A stretch of 64,000 bases of DNA from Candidatus Lumbricidiphila eiseniae (GTDB lineage Bacteria > Actinomycetota > Actinomycetes > Actinomycetales > Microbacteriaceae), in the NCBI GenBank assembly GCA_002529645.1, contig NAEP01000044.1:1-64000 (forward strand), given 5' to 3'. Positions within the stretch are counted from its first letter, which is position 1. Every line of letters begins with the position of its first letter. Below, one piece after another: positions 1 to 8,888 of this stretch. Both the position numbers and the translations under genes were made by a program. The notes under the pieces were generated by a model. The model saw only the letters and a list, made by a program, of their open reading frames with translations, ran no database searches and was not told the origin of the DNA.

Positions 1-239
1 TGCACAATCTTGCACACCAGCTCCGGGCGCGTGCGGTTCGGTGAGCGGTGCGGCCTTGAGGACCGATCCTGAAGACCGTCCCGACCCATCACCGCATACC
101 GCTCAACCCACCGCTTCGCCGTCGACCACGAGACATGGAAGAACTAGGCGGTGTGAGCAACCGGCCACCCCTCATCAACGATCAACCGCGCGATGCGCAG
201 CCCTTGAACAGGAGCAAGAGCAGCATTAGCGTGAGACAC
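1..239 (-). pseudogene. IS481-family transposase, 5' fragment with internal stop
   Basis: Read on the minus strand from GTG at 239, behind a good Shine-Dalgarno (GGAGGT), the frame gives a typical IS481 transposase N-terminus: VSHANAALAP, then an HTH region with VSWSTAKRWVERY and QDRSSRPHRSPNRT. A TAG codon interrupts the HTH after about 35 residues (VAHTA-stop-FFHVSW), so it is inactive. The remainder lies beyond the left edge. The likely IS end is about positions 251-275, where the minus strand reads TGTCTAGTTGCCCAAG. Two other degenerate relics of this family occur in the window. Confidence 0.8.
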
Positions 240-756
240 GAAGACCTCCGGACAGAACTTGGGCAACTAGACAACTCCACCCTCCACCGGAGGCCTTCCT
301 CATTTCAAGACATCACACACCAACCAACGCGCCTGGGCACTACACCTAGTAGATCACGGCGGGAATCCTCACCGAGCTGGAGCAAATCTGCCTGGGCACC
401 GGCTACGACAACGACAAGACCTGACGACACCCTCAACTTCGACGATGCCATCAGCACACGAGACATCCCGCTACAGAACCGGAGCCAGATGAGCCACCGA
501 ACGCACCAACACGACCATCATCATTCCACGCCTCATAACCAAAGCCTGAATAAGCCATCGCTGGAACGGACACCCACCCCTCCAACCACGACCTACCCAC
601 GCGATCACTGAGAAATCCTCACAATATCTTGTGTTTGCCCAGCTTGAGGGCTAGATTGAGGGCGGAGAGGTGTTCCCCACGGTGTTTGATATCCAGAGGT
701 GACGATGTTGCTCTCTTTGGGAAAGTCCAGACGCGAATTAGAAAGAGATTCTGGTC
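240..756. other. Non-coding stretch, no supportable gene
   Basis: It holds the presumed outer end of the IS481 relic and then sequence without a recognisable protein on either strand. The open frames here have no usable ribosome binding site and no family resemblance. The last 150 bases become AT-richer and should hold the promoter of the small secreted protein that starts at 757. Confidence 0.5.
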
Positions 757-1014
757 ATGAAGAAGTTCACTATCATCGGTGGTATTGCGGTTGCTGAATT
801 GGCTGCATCGGTACTGACTCCGATGGCTGCTACTGCAGACACTCCCACAGTTTCGACTGGGGTGCCAAGTTTGAACTACCAGGTACCCGAGTTAGCTGAC
901 TCTTTGAGTATTGTATTTGAAGAGGTTGTTACGTTCGATTCAACCGGTCCCGTCCCGTATAACACCCAGCGCACAACGGAGCTACTTGGTATTGACAAGG
1001 CACAAGATTTGTAA
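757..1014 (+). CDS. Small secreted protein of unknown function (85 aa)
   Basis: The start ATG opens a clear Sec signal peptide: MKKF, a hydrophobic core over about residues 5-24, and an A-T-A cleavage site near residue 27. The mature part is about 57 residues, acidic, without cysteines, and ends in KAQDL. I recognise no family. Small secreted proteins of this kind in actinobacteria can be peptide effectors or cell-wall proteins, but nothing here proves either. The next gene, on the same strand 52 bases downstream, is a membrane-anchored winged-helix protein, so the two could form a small regulatory unit. Codon use is less GC-rich than in the neighbouring housekeeping genes. Confidence 0.6.
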   Translation: MKKFTIIGGIAVAELAASVLTPMAATADTPTVSTGVPSLNYQVPELADSLSIVFEEVVTFDSTGPVPYNTQRTTELLGIDKAQDL

Positions 1015-1066
1015 TGCAAAAATTAGTTCTTGGTGATGTAATATGCACACGGAAAGGTGACCTGGC

Positions 1067-1786
1067 GTGAATATCCCCAGTAGTGATGCGGGTGCGGAGC
1101 CGTTCGGGGTTCTGCGACGTACGTATAGGCGGGCTGATGTCTTACTCATGGTCGTCGCACCGGTTTTGCTGTGCGGCGGTGCCGTGATTGCGGCATGCGG
1201 GTCGGTTGTTGGCATCGTCGGTGTGGTGCTGACGGTGGTGGGGCTCTTCGCAGCGAGCACTATCCAGGCGACACGATCCAGTCGGCTCGATGAGCCAAGG
1301 ACCGCACCTTTCGCGTCAGGCCTGGCACTCACGATCGGGATCCTTGCGGTGCAATCAGCGGCAATCGCGTGGCGGGATACTCCCTCAGAACCACGAGATT
1401 ATTCCTATGCTTTTGCTCTTGTTGTTCTGTTTTTATACGGCATCTATGTGGTTGTGCTTCTTCGTCGATACCGGTGGAGATCTTTCCGCGGCGCACTGCC
1501 ACAGGATGTGGACGGGTTTCTTGAGCCTGCGGAACGTCGTGCCGTTATGCGATATCTCTGTCTTGTTGATGTGGCCACCGACCTGGGACTCGTAAACCAC
1601 ACGGGTTTGACGATGCTCGAGGTTTCCCACACGGTGGATGAACTCGTTGATCACGGGTTCGCGACGGTGCTGCGCGGGAGTTTGGGTGTGCGCGTCACGG
1701 CAACCAAGGCGGGACTGCGCGCAACCGTCACCCCATCTCGTGAAGAAACGGCCGCCACCCAAGCGGGCACGACGCCTGATCGGTGA
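1067..1786 (+). CDS. Membrane protein with C-terminal winged-helix (MarR-like) domain
   Basis: A 239-residue protein starting at GTG with a strong ribosome site (GGAAAGGTGA). Residues 24-70 contain two close hydrophobic segments, and residues 85-131 contain two more, giving four likely membrane helices. The C-terminal part from about residue 150 (EPAERRAVMRYL, then LTMLEVSHTVDELVDHGF and a short wing before VTATKAG) has the look of a winged-helix DNA-binding domain of the MarR/PadR type. This suggests a membrane-bound regulator, possibly answering an envelope signal. Function is inferred from architecture only. Confidence 0.6.
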   Translation: MNIPSSDAGAEPFGVLRRTYRRADVLLMVVAPVLLCGGAVIAACGSVVGIVGVVLTVVGLFAASTIQATRSSRLDEPRTAPFASGLALTIGILAVQSAAIAWRDTPSEPRDYSYAFALVVLFLYGIYVVVLLRRYRWRSFRGALPQDVDGFLEPAERRAVMRYLCLVDVATDLGLVNHTGLTMLEVSHTVDELVDHGFATVLRGSLGVRVTATKAGLRATVTPSREETAATQAGTTPDR

Positions 1787-1975
1787 CCGCATGCACCGAC
1801 ACCCCAATCCGCAACCTTCCCGATCACCTAACCGAGTACTACTGGATTCTACATCCGATATTCGACCCACCCCGAGGCATCCCATCACCGGTCGCTGACG
1901 ATGAATAACGGATTCCTCCGGATGTCCTCAACCCATCAGGAAAACCAACCGTCAACAACCTCTGACAGTTGTAGA

Positions 1976-3295
1976 TCAAGCACCGAAGGCGCGGACATCA
2001 AACGACCTCGCTCCCCCATCATCCCCGCCGTCACGGCCGAAGCCAGTCGTCGGAACGGTTCGACGAGAAGTGTCAGCCGTCATCCCCGCCACCATGGCCG
2101 AGGCGTGCGCGGCGGGAAGCGCGGCAAGAAACGCGTCCACATCACCGTCTGTTGATGACGTCCCGAGCGTGACGCGTAACGCCCCGCGCGCGTCATTCTC
2201 CGAGCGTCCCATCGCACGCAAGACATGGGATGGCTCAGGCACCCCGGCCTGGCAGGCAGAGCCCGTTGACACAGCGATGCCCGCGGCATCCAGCAGAAAC
2301 AGCAGCGAGTCTCCTTCGCACCCCGGAAAACTGAAGTGTGCGTTGCCCGGCAACCGCCCAGCCGGATCAGGATCACCCGACAGAACCGCGCTCGGAACAG
2401 CAGCAAGTCCTCCCGCAATGAGCCGGTCGCGCAGGCGTGACATGTGAACAGCATCAGCGGCCAGTGTTCCTGCAACCGCGCGACCAGCACCGGTCACTGA
2501 CCCGGTGACAACCCGAGCGGCTGCGGCGAACGCCGCCGCCGCCGCGATATCCTGCGTGCCCGACCGTACCCCGCGCTGCTGACCGCCACCGTGCAGCAGT
2601 GGTTCGAGTGCGGCACTGCGGTCGAGCCACAGCGCGCCCACGCCAACCGGTCCCCCCATCTTGTGCGCCGACACGCTCATCGCCACAAGTCCAGCACCAG
2701 GCCCGGCATCACCCCGCACCGCGTGCACGTCAATCGGCAGCTGCCCAAATGCAGCGACCGCGTCGAGATGCAACGGCACACCCGCGCGGGCGGCGCGAGC
2801 CGCGACATCCCGCACCGGCTGAACTGTGCCGACCTCGTTACTGGCCCACAGCATCGTCACGAGCGCGACCGATCCCGCGTCAGCCAGTGCCGCATCGAGT
2901 GCCTCCAACCGCACTCGACCCACCGCATCGACCGGGACCACCTCAACGGTGGCCCCCTCGTGAGCGGCCAACCACGCCACGGTGTCGAGGGTCGCGTGGT
3001 GTTCACCCGCAACCATGAGCACCCGTTGGGTGCCCGGTCGCCTGCGCCACCACAGTCCCTTGAGAGCAAGATTGACCGACTCGGTTCCACCGCCGGTGAA
3101 AATAATCTCAATCCCGGATGCCCCGACCGCCGCCGCAACCTGCTCCCGCGAGTCCTCCAGCAGCTGTCGTGCCCGCTGCCCGTCGGTGTGGATCGATGCG
3201 GGGTTTCCGAGCACATCAAGGGCGGCGATGAGTGCCGCCCGGGAATCGGGTCGCAGGTGTGTCGTCGCAGCGTGATCGAGGTAGACCTGGGCCAT
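1976..3295 (-). CDS. Cysteine desulfurase (NifS/IscS family)
   Basis: Class V PLP-dependent enzyme that takes sulfur from cysteine for Fe-S clusters and tRNA thiolation. The start MAQVYLDHAATT is the family N-terminus. GGTESVNLAL, GEHHATLDT (His100), the PLP lysine in SAHKMGG (Lys212) and the persulfide cysteine in STGSACQAG (Cys348) are present, with RSGTQDI nearby. The protein is 439 residues; the family core ends near 400, so about 35 C-terminal residues are an acidic/arginine-rich extension. It is divergent from glgX with only 18 bases between the start codons. In actinobacteria such genes usually sit beside mnmA; that is not visible here. Confidence 0.92.
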   Translation of the reverse strand: MAQVYLDHAATTHLRPDSRAALIAALDVLGNPASIHTDGQRARQLLEDSREQVAAAVGASGIEIIFTGGGTESVNLALKGLWWRRRPGTQRVLMVAGEHHATLDTVAWLAAHEGATVEVVPVDAVGRVRLEALDAALADAGSVALVTMLWASNEVGTVQPVRDVAARAARAGVPLHLDAVAAFGQLPIDVHAVRGDAGPGAGLVAMSVSAHKMGGPVGVGALWLDRSAALEPLLHGGGQQRGVRSGTQDIAAAAAFAAAARVVTGSVTGAGRAVAGTLAADAVHMSRLRDRLIAGGLAAVPSAVLSGDPDPAGRLPGNAHFSFPGCEGDSLLFLLDAAGIAVSTGSACQAGVPEPSHVLRAMGRSENDARGALRVTLGTSSTDGDVDAFLAALPAAHASAMVAGMTADTSRRTVPTTGFGRDGGDDGGARSFDVRAFGA

Positions 3296-3300
3296 CCAGC

Positions 3301-3307
3301 TACTCTA
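3301..3307. promoter_or_regulatory. Overlapping divergent -10 elements (leaderless starts proposed)
   Basis: Only 18 bases separate the start codons of the desulfurase (minus) and glgX (plus). On the plus strand TACTCT (3301-3306) lies 7 bases before the glgX ATG. On the minus strand TAGAGT (3307-3302) lies 6 bases before the desulfurase ATG. Both fit an actinobacterial TANNNT -10 box of a leaderless promoter, and they share the palindrome CTCTAGAG. The two promoters would be mutually exclusive. This is inference from spacing and sequence. Confidence 0.45.
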
Positions 3308-3313
3308 GAGCCC

Positions 3314-5476
3314 ATGCCTTCGCCCGACTGTGAACAACTTGGTGTGTGCATCGGAGCTAACGGCGGCACGATCCGCGTCACATCGCGCACCGCGACCGGT
3401 ATGGAGGTCGTCCTGTATGACCGCAGCAACCTCGGCTGGGAGATCCAGCGCGTGCCACTGGCCCGCGAAAGCGAGGGCGTTGACAGTGTATGGAGCGCGA
3501 CGTCGACAAAGCTGCTTGTCGGCACCCCCTACACCCTCAGCGTGAGCGGACCAGCCGGTCCCCAGAACGCGTTCTCCCCGAAAACTCCGCTGCTTGATCC
3601 CTACGCTCGCGGGCTGGCCCGGGCACAGGATGGCTCGTGGCGAGCCATCGCCCTCGGCAGTGTTGTCGGTGGTGACTTCGAATGGGGTGGCAGCAGCAAA
3701 CCACGCACTCCGCTCGAAGCCACCGTCATCTATGAGGCACACCTGCGTGGTTTCTCGAAGCTCAACCAGGGCATCCCCGAAGCACTTCGCGGCACCTATG
3801 CGGGGCTCGCACACGATGCATCCCTCAGCTATTTGACCAATCTCGGCGTCACCGCCGTCGAATTGCTGCCGGTACACGCGTTCGTGTCTGAACAACGCCT
3901 CGTGCGGCAGGGGCGGGTGAACTACTGGGGATATAACACCCTCGGCTTTTTCGCACCCCACGCTCCCTACGCATCAGCATCGGCACGTGCCGAGGGTGCC
4001 CACGCCGTGCGACGCGAGTTCGCGGGCATGGTACGACGATTACACGAAGCCGGGCTTGAGGTCATTCTCGATGTTGTCTACAACCACACCGCCGAAGAGG
4101 GACCCGCCGGTCCGGTATATTCCTTTCGCGGAATAGACAACGCAACGTACTATCGGCAAGATTCCTCGGGCCACTACCTTGACACGACCGGCTGCGGTAA
4201 TACCCTCAACACGAGTGAGGCGGTCGTGCAGGAGCTCATCCTCGACTCCCTGCGCTACTTCGCCGACGAGCTACAGGTAGACGGGTTCCGACTCGACCTC
4301 GCCACGACTCTGGGGCGGGATGCCTCGGCCAATTACACTCCGGACCATCCATTGCTCAGGGCAATGGCCACCGACCCCGTCATCGGCGCAGGTAAACTCA
4401 TCGCCGAACCGTGGGATGTTGGGCACGGTGGTTGGCAAACGGGACACTTCACCGACGGGTTTAGCGAGTGGAACGATAACTACCGCGACCGGGTGCGGAA
4501 ATTCTGGTTGAGCGACCTCCGGCAGGAACGCCAAACCGGAGCACCGAGCGAGGGCATCGGAAACTTTGCGACGGAGCTCGCCGGGTCATCCAGTACTTTT
4601 CCCGCCCAGCGCGGCCCGCTCGCGAGCCTCAACTTCGTCACCGCACACGACGGCTTCACGATCGCCGACCTTGTCACCTTTGACACCAAACACAACCTCG
4701 GCAACGGCGAGGACAATCGCGACGGCACCGACAATAACCACTCGTACAATCACGGCGTCGAGGGCGACACCACCGACCCGGCGATCACGACGATGCGCCG
4801 CCGAAGTATCCGAAATCTGCTCGGCACTCTCCTGCTCTCGGCCGGTGTGCCCATGCTTGTCGCGGGTGACGAGTTTGGCCGCACCCAGCGTGGCAACAAC
4901 AATGCCTACTGCCAAGACACCGAGCTCACCTGGCTGCCCTGGGCAGATTCAGATCGGGATGCCTCGCTGGCCGCGACAACCCGGTTGCTGCTGCGCTTCC
5001 GCCGGGAAAACCGCGCGCTGCGCCCGCAACGCTACGGCACACTCGGTGAGCACGACCCGGAGGCGTGCCAGATGGACTGGTACAACGCCGAGGGAAACTC
5101 CATGTCGATTGACGACTGGAACAATCCCAGCGAGCGAACACTGCAATATCTCGCGAGCGCAGAACCGGAGATCGGCCACGCCGACGGTCGATCCGACAGC
5201 ACCAACGATCACCCCGACAACGCCAACAGCCACCCCGACAGCACCAACGATCGATCCGATCGCGTTGGCAGTCGCCCTGACCGTGTGTTGCTCGTCGTGC
5301 ATGCGCACGACTCCTGCACCGATATTGTGCTGCCGACCCACGACGGGGTTGCCGAATACGAACTGCTCTGGGACTCCTCGGAGGAGTTTGCCCTCGACCA
5401 GCCAACCCGACACCGACCGGGCGACAAAATGACCGTCCGCGAACAGTCGATGCGGTTGTTCCGGGTGCACCCCTAG
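3314..5476 (+). CDS. glgX: Glycogen debranching enzyme GlgX (GH13)
   Basis: A 720-residue isoamylase-type debranching enzyme that cleaves alpha-1,6 branches of phosphorylase-trimmed glycogen in the cytoplasm. An N-terminal CBM48-like domain (residues 1-110) precedes the barrel: DVVYNHTAE, DGFRLDLA with nucleophile Asp328, IAEPWD with acid Glu365, and TAHDGF. The open frame extends upstream, but that part is antisense to the desulfurase, and ATG 3314 gives the usual N-terminus (VCIGANGGTIRV). In the C-terminal beta-domain a low-complexity stretch (about 5175-5285; SDSTNDHPDN-like units of 21 and 42 bases) is inserted, which is not typical of the family. Confidence 0.93.
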   Translation: MPSPDCEQLGVCIGANGGTIRVTSRTATGMEVVLYDRSNLGWEIQRVPLARESEGVDSVWSATSTKLLVGTPYTLSVSGPAGPQNAFSPKTPLLDPYARGLARAQDGSWRAIALGSVVGGDFEWGGSSKPRTPLEATVIYEAHLRGFSKLNQGIPEALRGTYAGLAHDASLSYLTNLGVTAVELLPVHAFVSEQRLVRQGRVNYWGYNTLGFFAPHAPYASASARAEGAHAVRREFAGMVRRLHEAGLEVILDVVYNHTAEEGPAGPVYSFRGIDNATYYRQDSSGHYLDTTGCGNTLNTSEAVVQELILDSLRYFADELQVDGFRLDLATTLGRDASANYTPDHPLLRAMATDPVIGAGKLIAEPWDVGHGGWQTGHFTDGFSEWNDNYRDRVRKFWLSDLRQERQTGAPSEGIGNFATELAGSSSTFPAQRGPLASLNFVTAHDGFTIADLVTFDTKHNLGNGEDNRDGTDNNHSYNHGVEGDTTDPAITTMRRRSIRNLLGTLLLSAGVPMLVAGDEFGRTQRGNNNAYCQDTELTWLPWADSDRDASLAATTRLLLRFRRENRALRPQRYGTLGEHDPEACQMDWYNAEGNSMSIDDWNNPSERTLQYLASAEPEIGHADGRSDSTNDHPDNANSHPDSTNDRSDRVGSRPDRVLLVVHAHDSCTDIVLPTHDGVAEYELLWDSSEEFALDQPTRHRPGDKMTVREQSMRLFRVHP

Positions 5477-5535
5477 CTCGGCACCGCGGGGCTTCCTCCG
5501 GCAATCGCAGCCCGGTGTTAACGCAGCAGCGGGCG

Positions 5536-6564
5536 CTACTTCTGGGCGGGCACGACCATGCTTTTCAATGCTCCCGGCAACACCGTCGACTCCAGTGCCT
5601 CTCGAACCTGCTCCAACCCGAAGTGACCGGTAACAAGACCGTCCAGATCGATGAGTCCGCGGACGACCATCCCAATCGCCGTCGGCCATGTGTTTGCATA
5701 GCGGAAAATCCCGGTCACAGTCAGTTCCCGGTTCTGGATAACCGGCAACGGTACGAGCACCTCGGAGGCTCCCATCCCAACGAGCACAGCAGTTCCCGCC
5801 GGACGCAGCGCGCGAATCCCTGCTTGCACCGCGGAGGCAGCCCCGGACGCCTCAAGGAAGACGTCAACGCCCAGCCCCGTCACATCCTCGGTGCGCGGGT
5901 CACACACTGCCGTGGCACCGAACTGCAACGCGGTGTGGCGACGGCTCTGGTCGAGGTCCGTCATGATGATCTCGGATGCCCCGTACGCTCGTGACACCTG
6001 TGCAAGCACGAGCCCGATCGGCCCGCACCCGCTGATGAGCACCCGCTGCCCGACCGTGATGCCCGCCTTCCGCGCGGTGGCAATGCCCACCGACAGCGGT
6101 TCCATGAGTCCGGCGGCATCGTCACTCACCGTGTCTGGCACCGTGTGAGCGAAGTGCGACTGGATCGTCACGTATTCGGCGAACGCTCCGTCGATCGGCG
6201 GAGTTGCATAAAACTCCATGGACGGGTCTAGGTTGTACCGTCCGGCGAGTGATTCCGACGAGGTCAGGTCAGGCCGTTGAGGTTCAATAGACACACGCTG
6301 TCCCACCCGCGAGGCATCCACTCCCGACCCGACCGCGACAATAGTGCCGCCGGCTTCGTGCCCCAGGACCATGGGTTTTTCCACGACAAAATCCCCGAGT
6401 CGCCCCTCACGGTAGAAATGCACATCCGAACCGCACACCCCAACCGACCCGACCCGAATGAGCACCTCGTCGGTCGCCGGGGTGGGCGTTGAGCACTCAA
6501 CAACGCGCACCTCAAGCTCGGGGGTTAGCACGCTCGCGTGCATTGATTTCGGGATGGTGCTCAT
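5536..6564 (-). CDS. Zinc-dependent polyol (sorbitol-like) dehydrogenase lacking structural zinc
   Basis: A 342-residue medium-chain dehydrogenase. Catalytic zinc ligands are visible: Cys44 in VGVCGSD, His69-Glu70 in GHEAGG, and Glu in LMEPLSVG. The Rossmann fold motif is SGCGPIGLV, followed by an acidic D at the end of beta2 (MTDLD), favouring NAD. The segment YNLDPSMEFYATPP matches sorbitol/xylitol dehydrogenases. The four cysteines of the structural zinc loop are all absent (PQRPDLTSSESLAGRYNL), as in animal sorbitol dehydrogenases. A strong ribosome site AAGGAAGG lies 7 bases before the ATG. The substrate cannot be fixed from sequence. Confidence 0.85.
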   Translation of the reverse strand: MSTIPKSMHASVLTPELEVRVVECSTPTPATDEVLIRVGSVGVCGSDVHFYREGRLGDFVVEKPMVLGHEAGGTIVAVGSGVDASRVGQRVSIEPQRPDLTSSESLAGRYNLDPSMEFYATPPIDGAFAEYVTIQSHFAHTVPDTVSDDAAGLMEPLSVGIATARKAGITVGQRVLISGCGPIGLVLAQVSRAYGASEIIMTDLDQSRRHTALQFGATAVCDPRTEDVTGLGVDVFLEASGAASAVQAGIRALRPAGTAVLVGMGASEVLVPLPVIQNRELTVTGIFRYANTWPTAIGMVVRGLIDLDGLVTGHFGLEQVREALESTVLPGALKSMVVPAQK

Positions 6565-7028
6565 GGGGCTTCCTTCCTTGGGCGAGCAAAATATGAAATT
6601 GTAGTGAGATTACTGAGAAAACATCAAAAAGTCCAAAACTTGTCCCCCGGATCTATACGCAGGTTCCCCGGGCATTCACAGGTCCCCCTCGATTTGTAGG
6701 TTCCCCTCGATTCACAGGATCCCTCAGACTCACAGAATCCTTCAGACTCACAGAATCCTTCAGACTCACAGGATCCCTCAGATTCACAGGTTTCCCAATT
6801 CCTAGGCTCCTCCGAGACAAGCGTGACCGAGTCGAGGGCTCTTGTAAAGGGGCGATCCGATGACATCGATCGAAACGGGCATTGTCAAACTGTTTGGAGT
6901 CGTTCTGTGTTGATTTTTGTGTTTTAGCTCTGGGAGAGGTTGTTGATGCCAACGATGTCGGCCCCCAGCACGACCGGGCCCTGACCGAGTGATGGCGCGT
7001 CAATCCGTCCGCCGAAACCCACCGCCTC
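6565..7028. other. Non-coding stretch with 18-bp tandem repeats
   Basis: No gene is supported between the dehydrogenase start and the ribF stop. The left part is the dehydrogenase leader, and the middle carries the 18-bp repeat array described separately. The minus frame over about 6920-7025 resembles the C-terminus of some protein (IDAPSLGQGPVVLGADIVG), but no start or ribosome site goes with it. It could be a decayed gene end. Confidence 0.4.
6685..6792. repeat. Six 18-bp direct tandem repeats
   Basis: Six head-to-tail units of exactly 18 bases start at 6685, 6703, 6721, 6739, 6757 and 6775. The core is CCYTCAGAYTCACAGRAT, and the two left units are more diverged (CCCCTCGAT). The array is intergenic and has no frame with a start. 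Replication slippage explains it; a binding-site array is a less likely alternative. Confidence 0.85.
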
Positions 7029-8048
7029 TCAGCCGAGCAAAAACTCCCGTGTCGCCGCAACATCGGCCGCAATCTGCTCGATGAGCTCCGGGACGGCAGT
7101 GAACTCAATCTGTCCGCGGAGTCGCTGTGCAAAGTCAATGTCAACGAGGTGGCCGTAGAGCTCGAGGGTCTCGTCAAGCACATACGCTTCGACCTGCCGC
7201 TGCGGCATTCCCTCAAACGTCGGGTTATTCCCCACCGAAATTGCAGCGGGATATTTCGTGCCGCCGTCCGTGAGCCAGCCCGCATACACCCCGTCCGCGG
7301 GAATGAATCCCTCTACAATCGGGCTGAGATTGGCGGTGGGAAATCCCAGTTCCCGACCGCGCGCGGCTCCGTGCACAATAGTCGCCGACACCCGGGGCAG
7401 CCGTCCGAGCAGCCCACTCGCGGCTCCGACATCCCCTGCAGTGAGCAGCTCACGGATGAGCGTTGACGAAATTCGTGTTGAGGCAGGATCCTCTCGAACC
7501 ACGCCACCCTCTCCCTCCAGAGGGAAGCCAGGCTCTACCAAAACAGAATGCGACGGTGTGGATGTCCCGACCGCGACATCCACATCATCAACAAGCTGCA
7601 CCGCAAACCCGAGCGCAGTCCCGGCCGCAGCGAGCTGGGCAACGTTACCCGCGGCACGAGCACCGTACCGGAAATCCCGCCCTACGAGCACGACCGCTGC
7701 ATGCAGTCGCTCAACGAGCACCTGATCAACAAAGTCAGTGGCCGACCGCGCTGCGAAGTCCCGATTGAAGGGCACCACCACCGTGGCGTCCACCCCGCTG
7801 GCCGCCAGCAGCGCCAGCCGCTGCGACGGACTCACGAGCGGGGTCGGTGCCCTGTCGGGCGCGAATAGCTCGAGCGGATTCCGATCAAAGGTGAGCACGA
7901 TCGACATCAATCGATCACGGCGTGCGAGCGCAACGAGCCGGGCAAGCACGGCCTGGTGACCACGGTGCACTCCGTCAAACTTGCCGATCGCAACGGCGGT
8001 TGGTCCTGCGATATCGGTGAGGTTGGTGAGGCTGTCATAGACCTTCAC
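7029..8048 (-). CDS. ribF: Bifunctional riboflavin kinase / FAD synthetase RibF
   Basis: Makes FMN from riboflavin and FAD from FMN. The N-terminal nucleotidyltransferase domain has AIGKFDGVHRGHQ, and the C-terminal flavokinase domain has GRELGFPTANL and VGNNPTF. The start is GTG 8048, which overlaps the stop of the upstream membrane gene in a GTGA and has GGAG 10 bases before it, giving 339 residues. A longer open frame upstream is a shadow of the neighbour. Between the domains (before STRISSTLIREL) lies an insertion of about 25 residues (VGTSTPSHSVLVEPGFPLEG) longer than usual. In many actinobacteria ribF lies just downstream of truB; here they are about 1.5 kb apart on the same strand, with small membrane genes between. 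Confidence 0.95.
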   Translation of the reverse strand: MKVYDSLTNLTDIAGPTAVAIGKFDGVHRGHQAVLARLVALARRDRLMSIVLTFDRNPLELFAPDRAPTPLVSPSQRLALLAASGVDATVVVPFNRDFAARSATDFVDQVLVERLHAAVVLVGRDFRYGARAAGNVAQLAAAGTALGFAVQLVDDVDVAVGTSTPSHSVLVEPGFPLEGEGGVVREDPASTRISSTLIRELLTAGDVGAASGLLGRLPRVSATIVHGAARGRELGFPTANLSPIVEGFIPADGVYAGWLTDGGTKYPAAISVGNNPTFEGMPQRQVEAYVLDETLELYGHLVDIDFAQRLRGQIEFTAVPELIEQIAADVAATREFLLG

Positions 8049-8458
8049 GAGACATCCACTCCGGGGCGATGACGAGCAAGCCACCACATACCAACGATCG
8101 GCAGAATGGCCGGGATAAAGACGTACCCCATGCCGAACTTCGACCACACCGTGTCGTGCGGGAAAAGATTCGGCATGGCAAGACTAAGCGTACCAACCGT
8201 GATGACACCAACCAGTTCAAACCCGATTGCGACCCACGCGATCCGATAAGCTCCCGCCCCCGAGCGAATGAGCGCCCATGTCGCAATACCATAGACGACC
8301 GCCGCGATCACCGACAGCGCGTAGGCCAGCGGGGCCTGGTCAAATTTCGTGAAAACCTGCACGATCGACCGACCGGTGGCGGCAAGCGCAAGCACGCCGT
8401 ACACGGCGACAAGAAGCCGCCCCACCCCTGAAATTTGCACTCCGACCTGCCCTGACAT
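8045..8458 (-). CDS. Small four-helix integral membrane protein
   Basis: 137 residues with four hydrophobic segments (about residues 12-30, 44-64, 74-94 and 108-127) separated by short loops, ending in the polar tail ARHRPGVDVS. No enzyme motif is visible. Its stop overlaps the GTG of ribF by four bases (GTGA), so the two are translationally coupled and probably co-transcribed. Similar small membrane proteins precede ribF in other Microbacteriaceae-type genomes, but their role is unknown to me. Confidence 0.7.
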   Translation of the reverse strand: MSGQVGVQISGVGRLLVAVYGVLALAATGRSIVQVFTKFDQAPLAYALSVIAAVVYGIATWALIRSGAGAYRIAWVAIGFELVGVITVGTLSLAMPNLFPHDTVWSKFGMGYVFIPAILPIVGMWWLARHRPGVDVS

Positions 8459-8888
8459 AGGGACTCATTCTCGCAGATGCGCAGACTACCGGGAAACGAA
8501 TTCCTCTGCTGTCCACCATTATCGGGTCCCCTCACCGGTTTCAGAGAGACACGATGGATCTCAAACCAGGAACAACATGCAAACCCATGGCACGCAGAGT
8601 TGACTCTCGACCGGTTGTATGGTTTCGAAGCACCACAACACAGGCAATACAACATGAACCTCATTGAACTCGCACAGAGTTCCTGTGAAGGCTATCGTCT
8701 CATCGAGTAATTAGGTGTAAAATGCCCGGCATCGCGGTTTTTAAAAATTTGAAACGCAGACGGAACTGAGGAATGAACTCAGAAAAATCAATGGCACAGA
8801 ACAGGCGAGGGAAAGAGACGATGCGTCACCCGTTGCGGGTCGTGATACGGCTAGCGGATTCAGTGTATAGCGTTCAGGAGTGGTTGAC
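8459..8888. other. Non-coding stretch, no supportable gene
   Basis: About 430 bases between two divergently oriented small membrane genes. It holds the promoters of both, but no open frame has a family resemblance or ribosome site, and I see no strong hairpin or repeat pair. The region is AT-richer than the genes around it. Confidence 0.5.

Noticed and set aside
135..611. 158-codon plus-strand frame near the left edge
   Set aside because: Partly antisense to the IS481 relic, no ribosome site, low-complexity polar composition.
2591..3313. Long upstream extension of the glgX frame
   Set aside because: It is antisense to the cysteine desulfurase, and ATG 3314 gives the normal GlgX N-terminus.
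4566..5432. 288-codon frame inside glgX
   Set aside because: Overlaps catalytic GlgX sequence in another frame; serine/threonine-rich shadow.
6653..7285. 210-codon minus-strand frame with SVSLKDSVSLRD-type repeats
   Set aside because: Produced by the 18-bp tandem repeats and by the ribF 3' end in a wrong frame.
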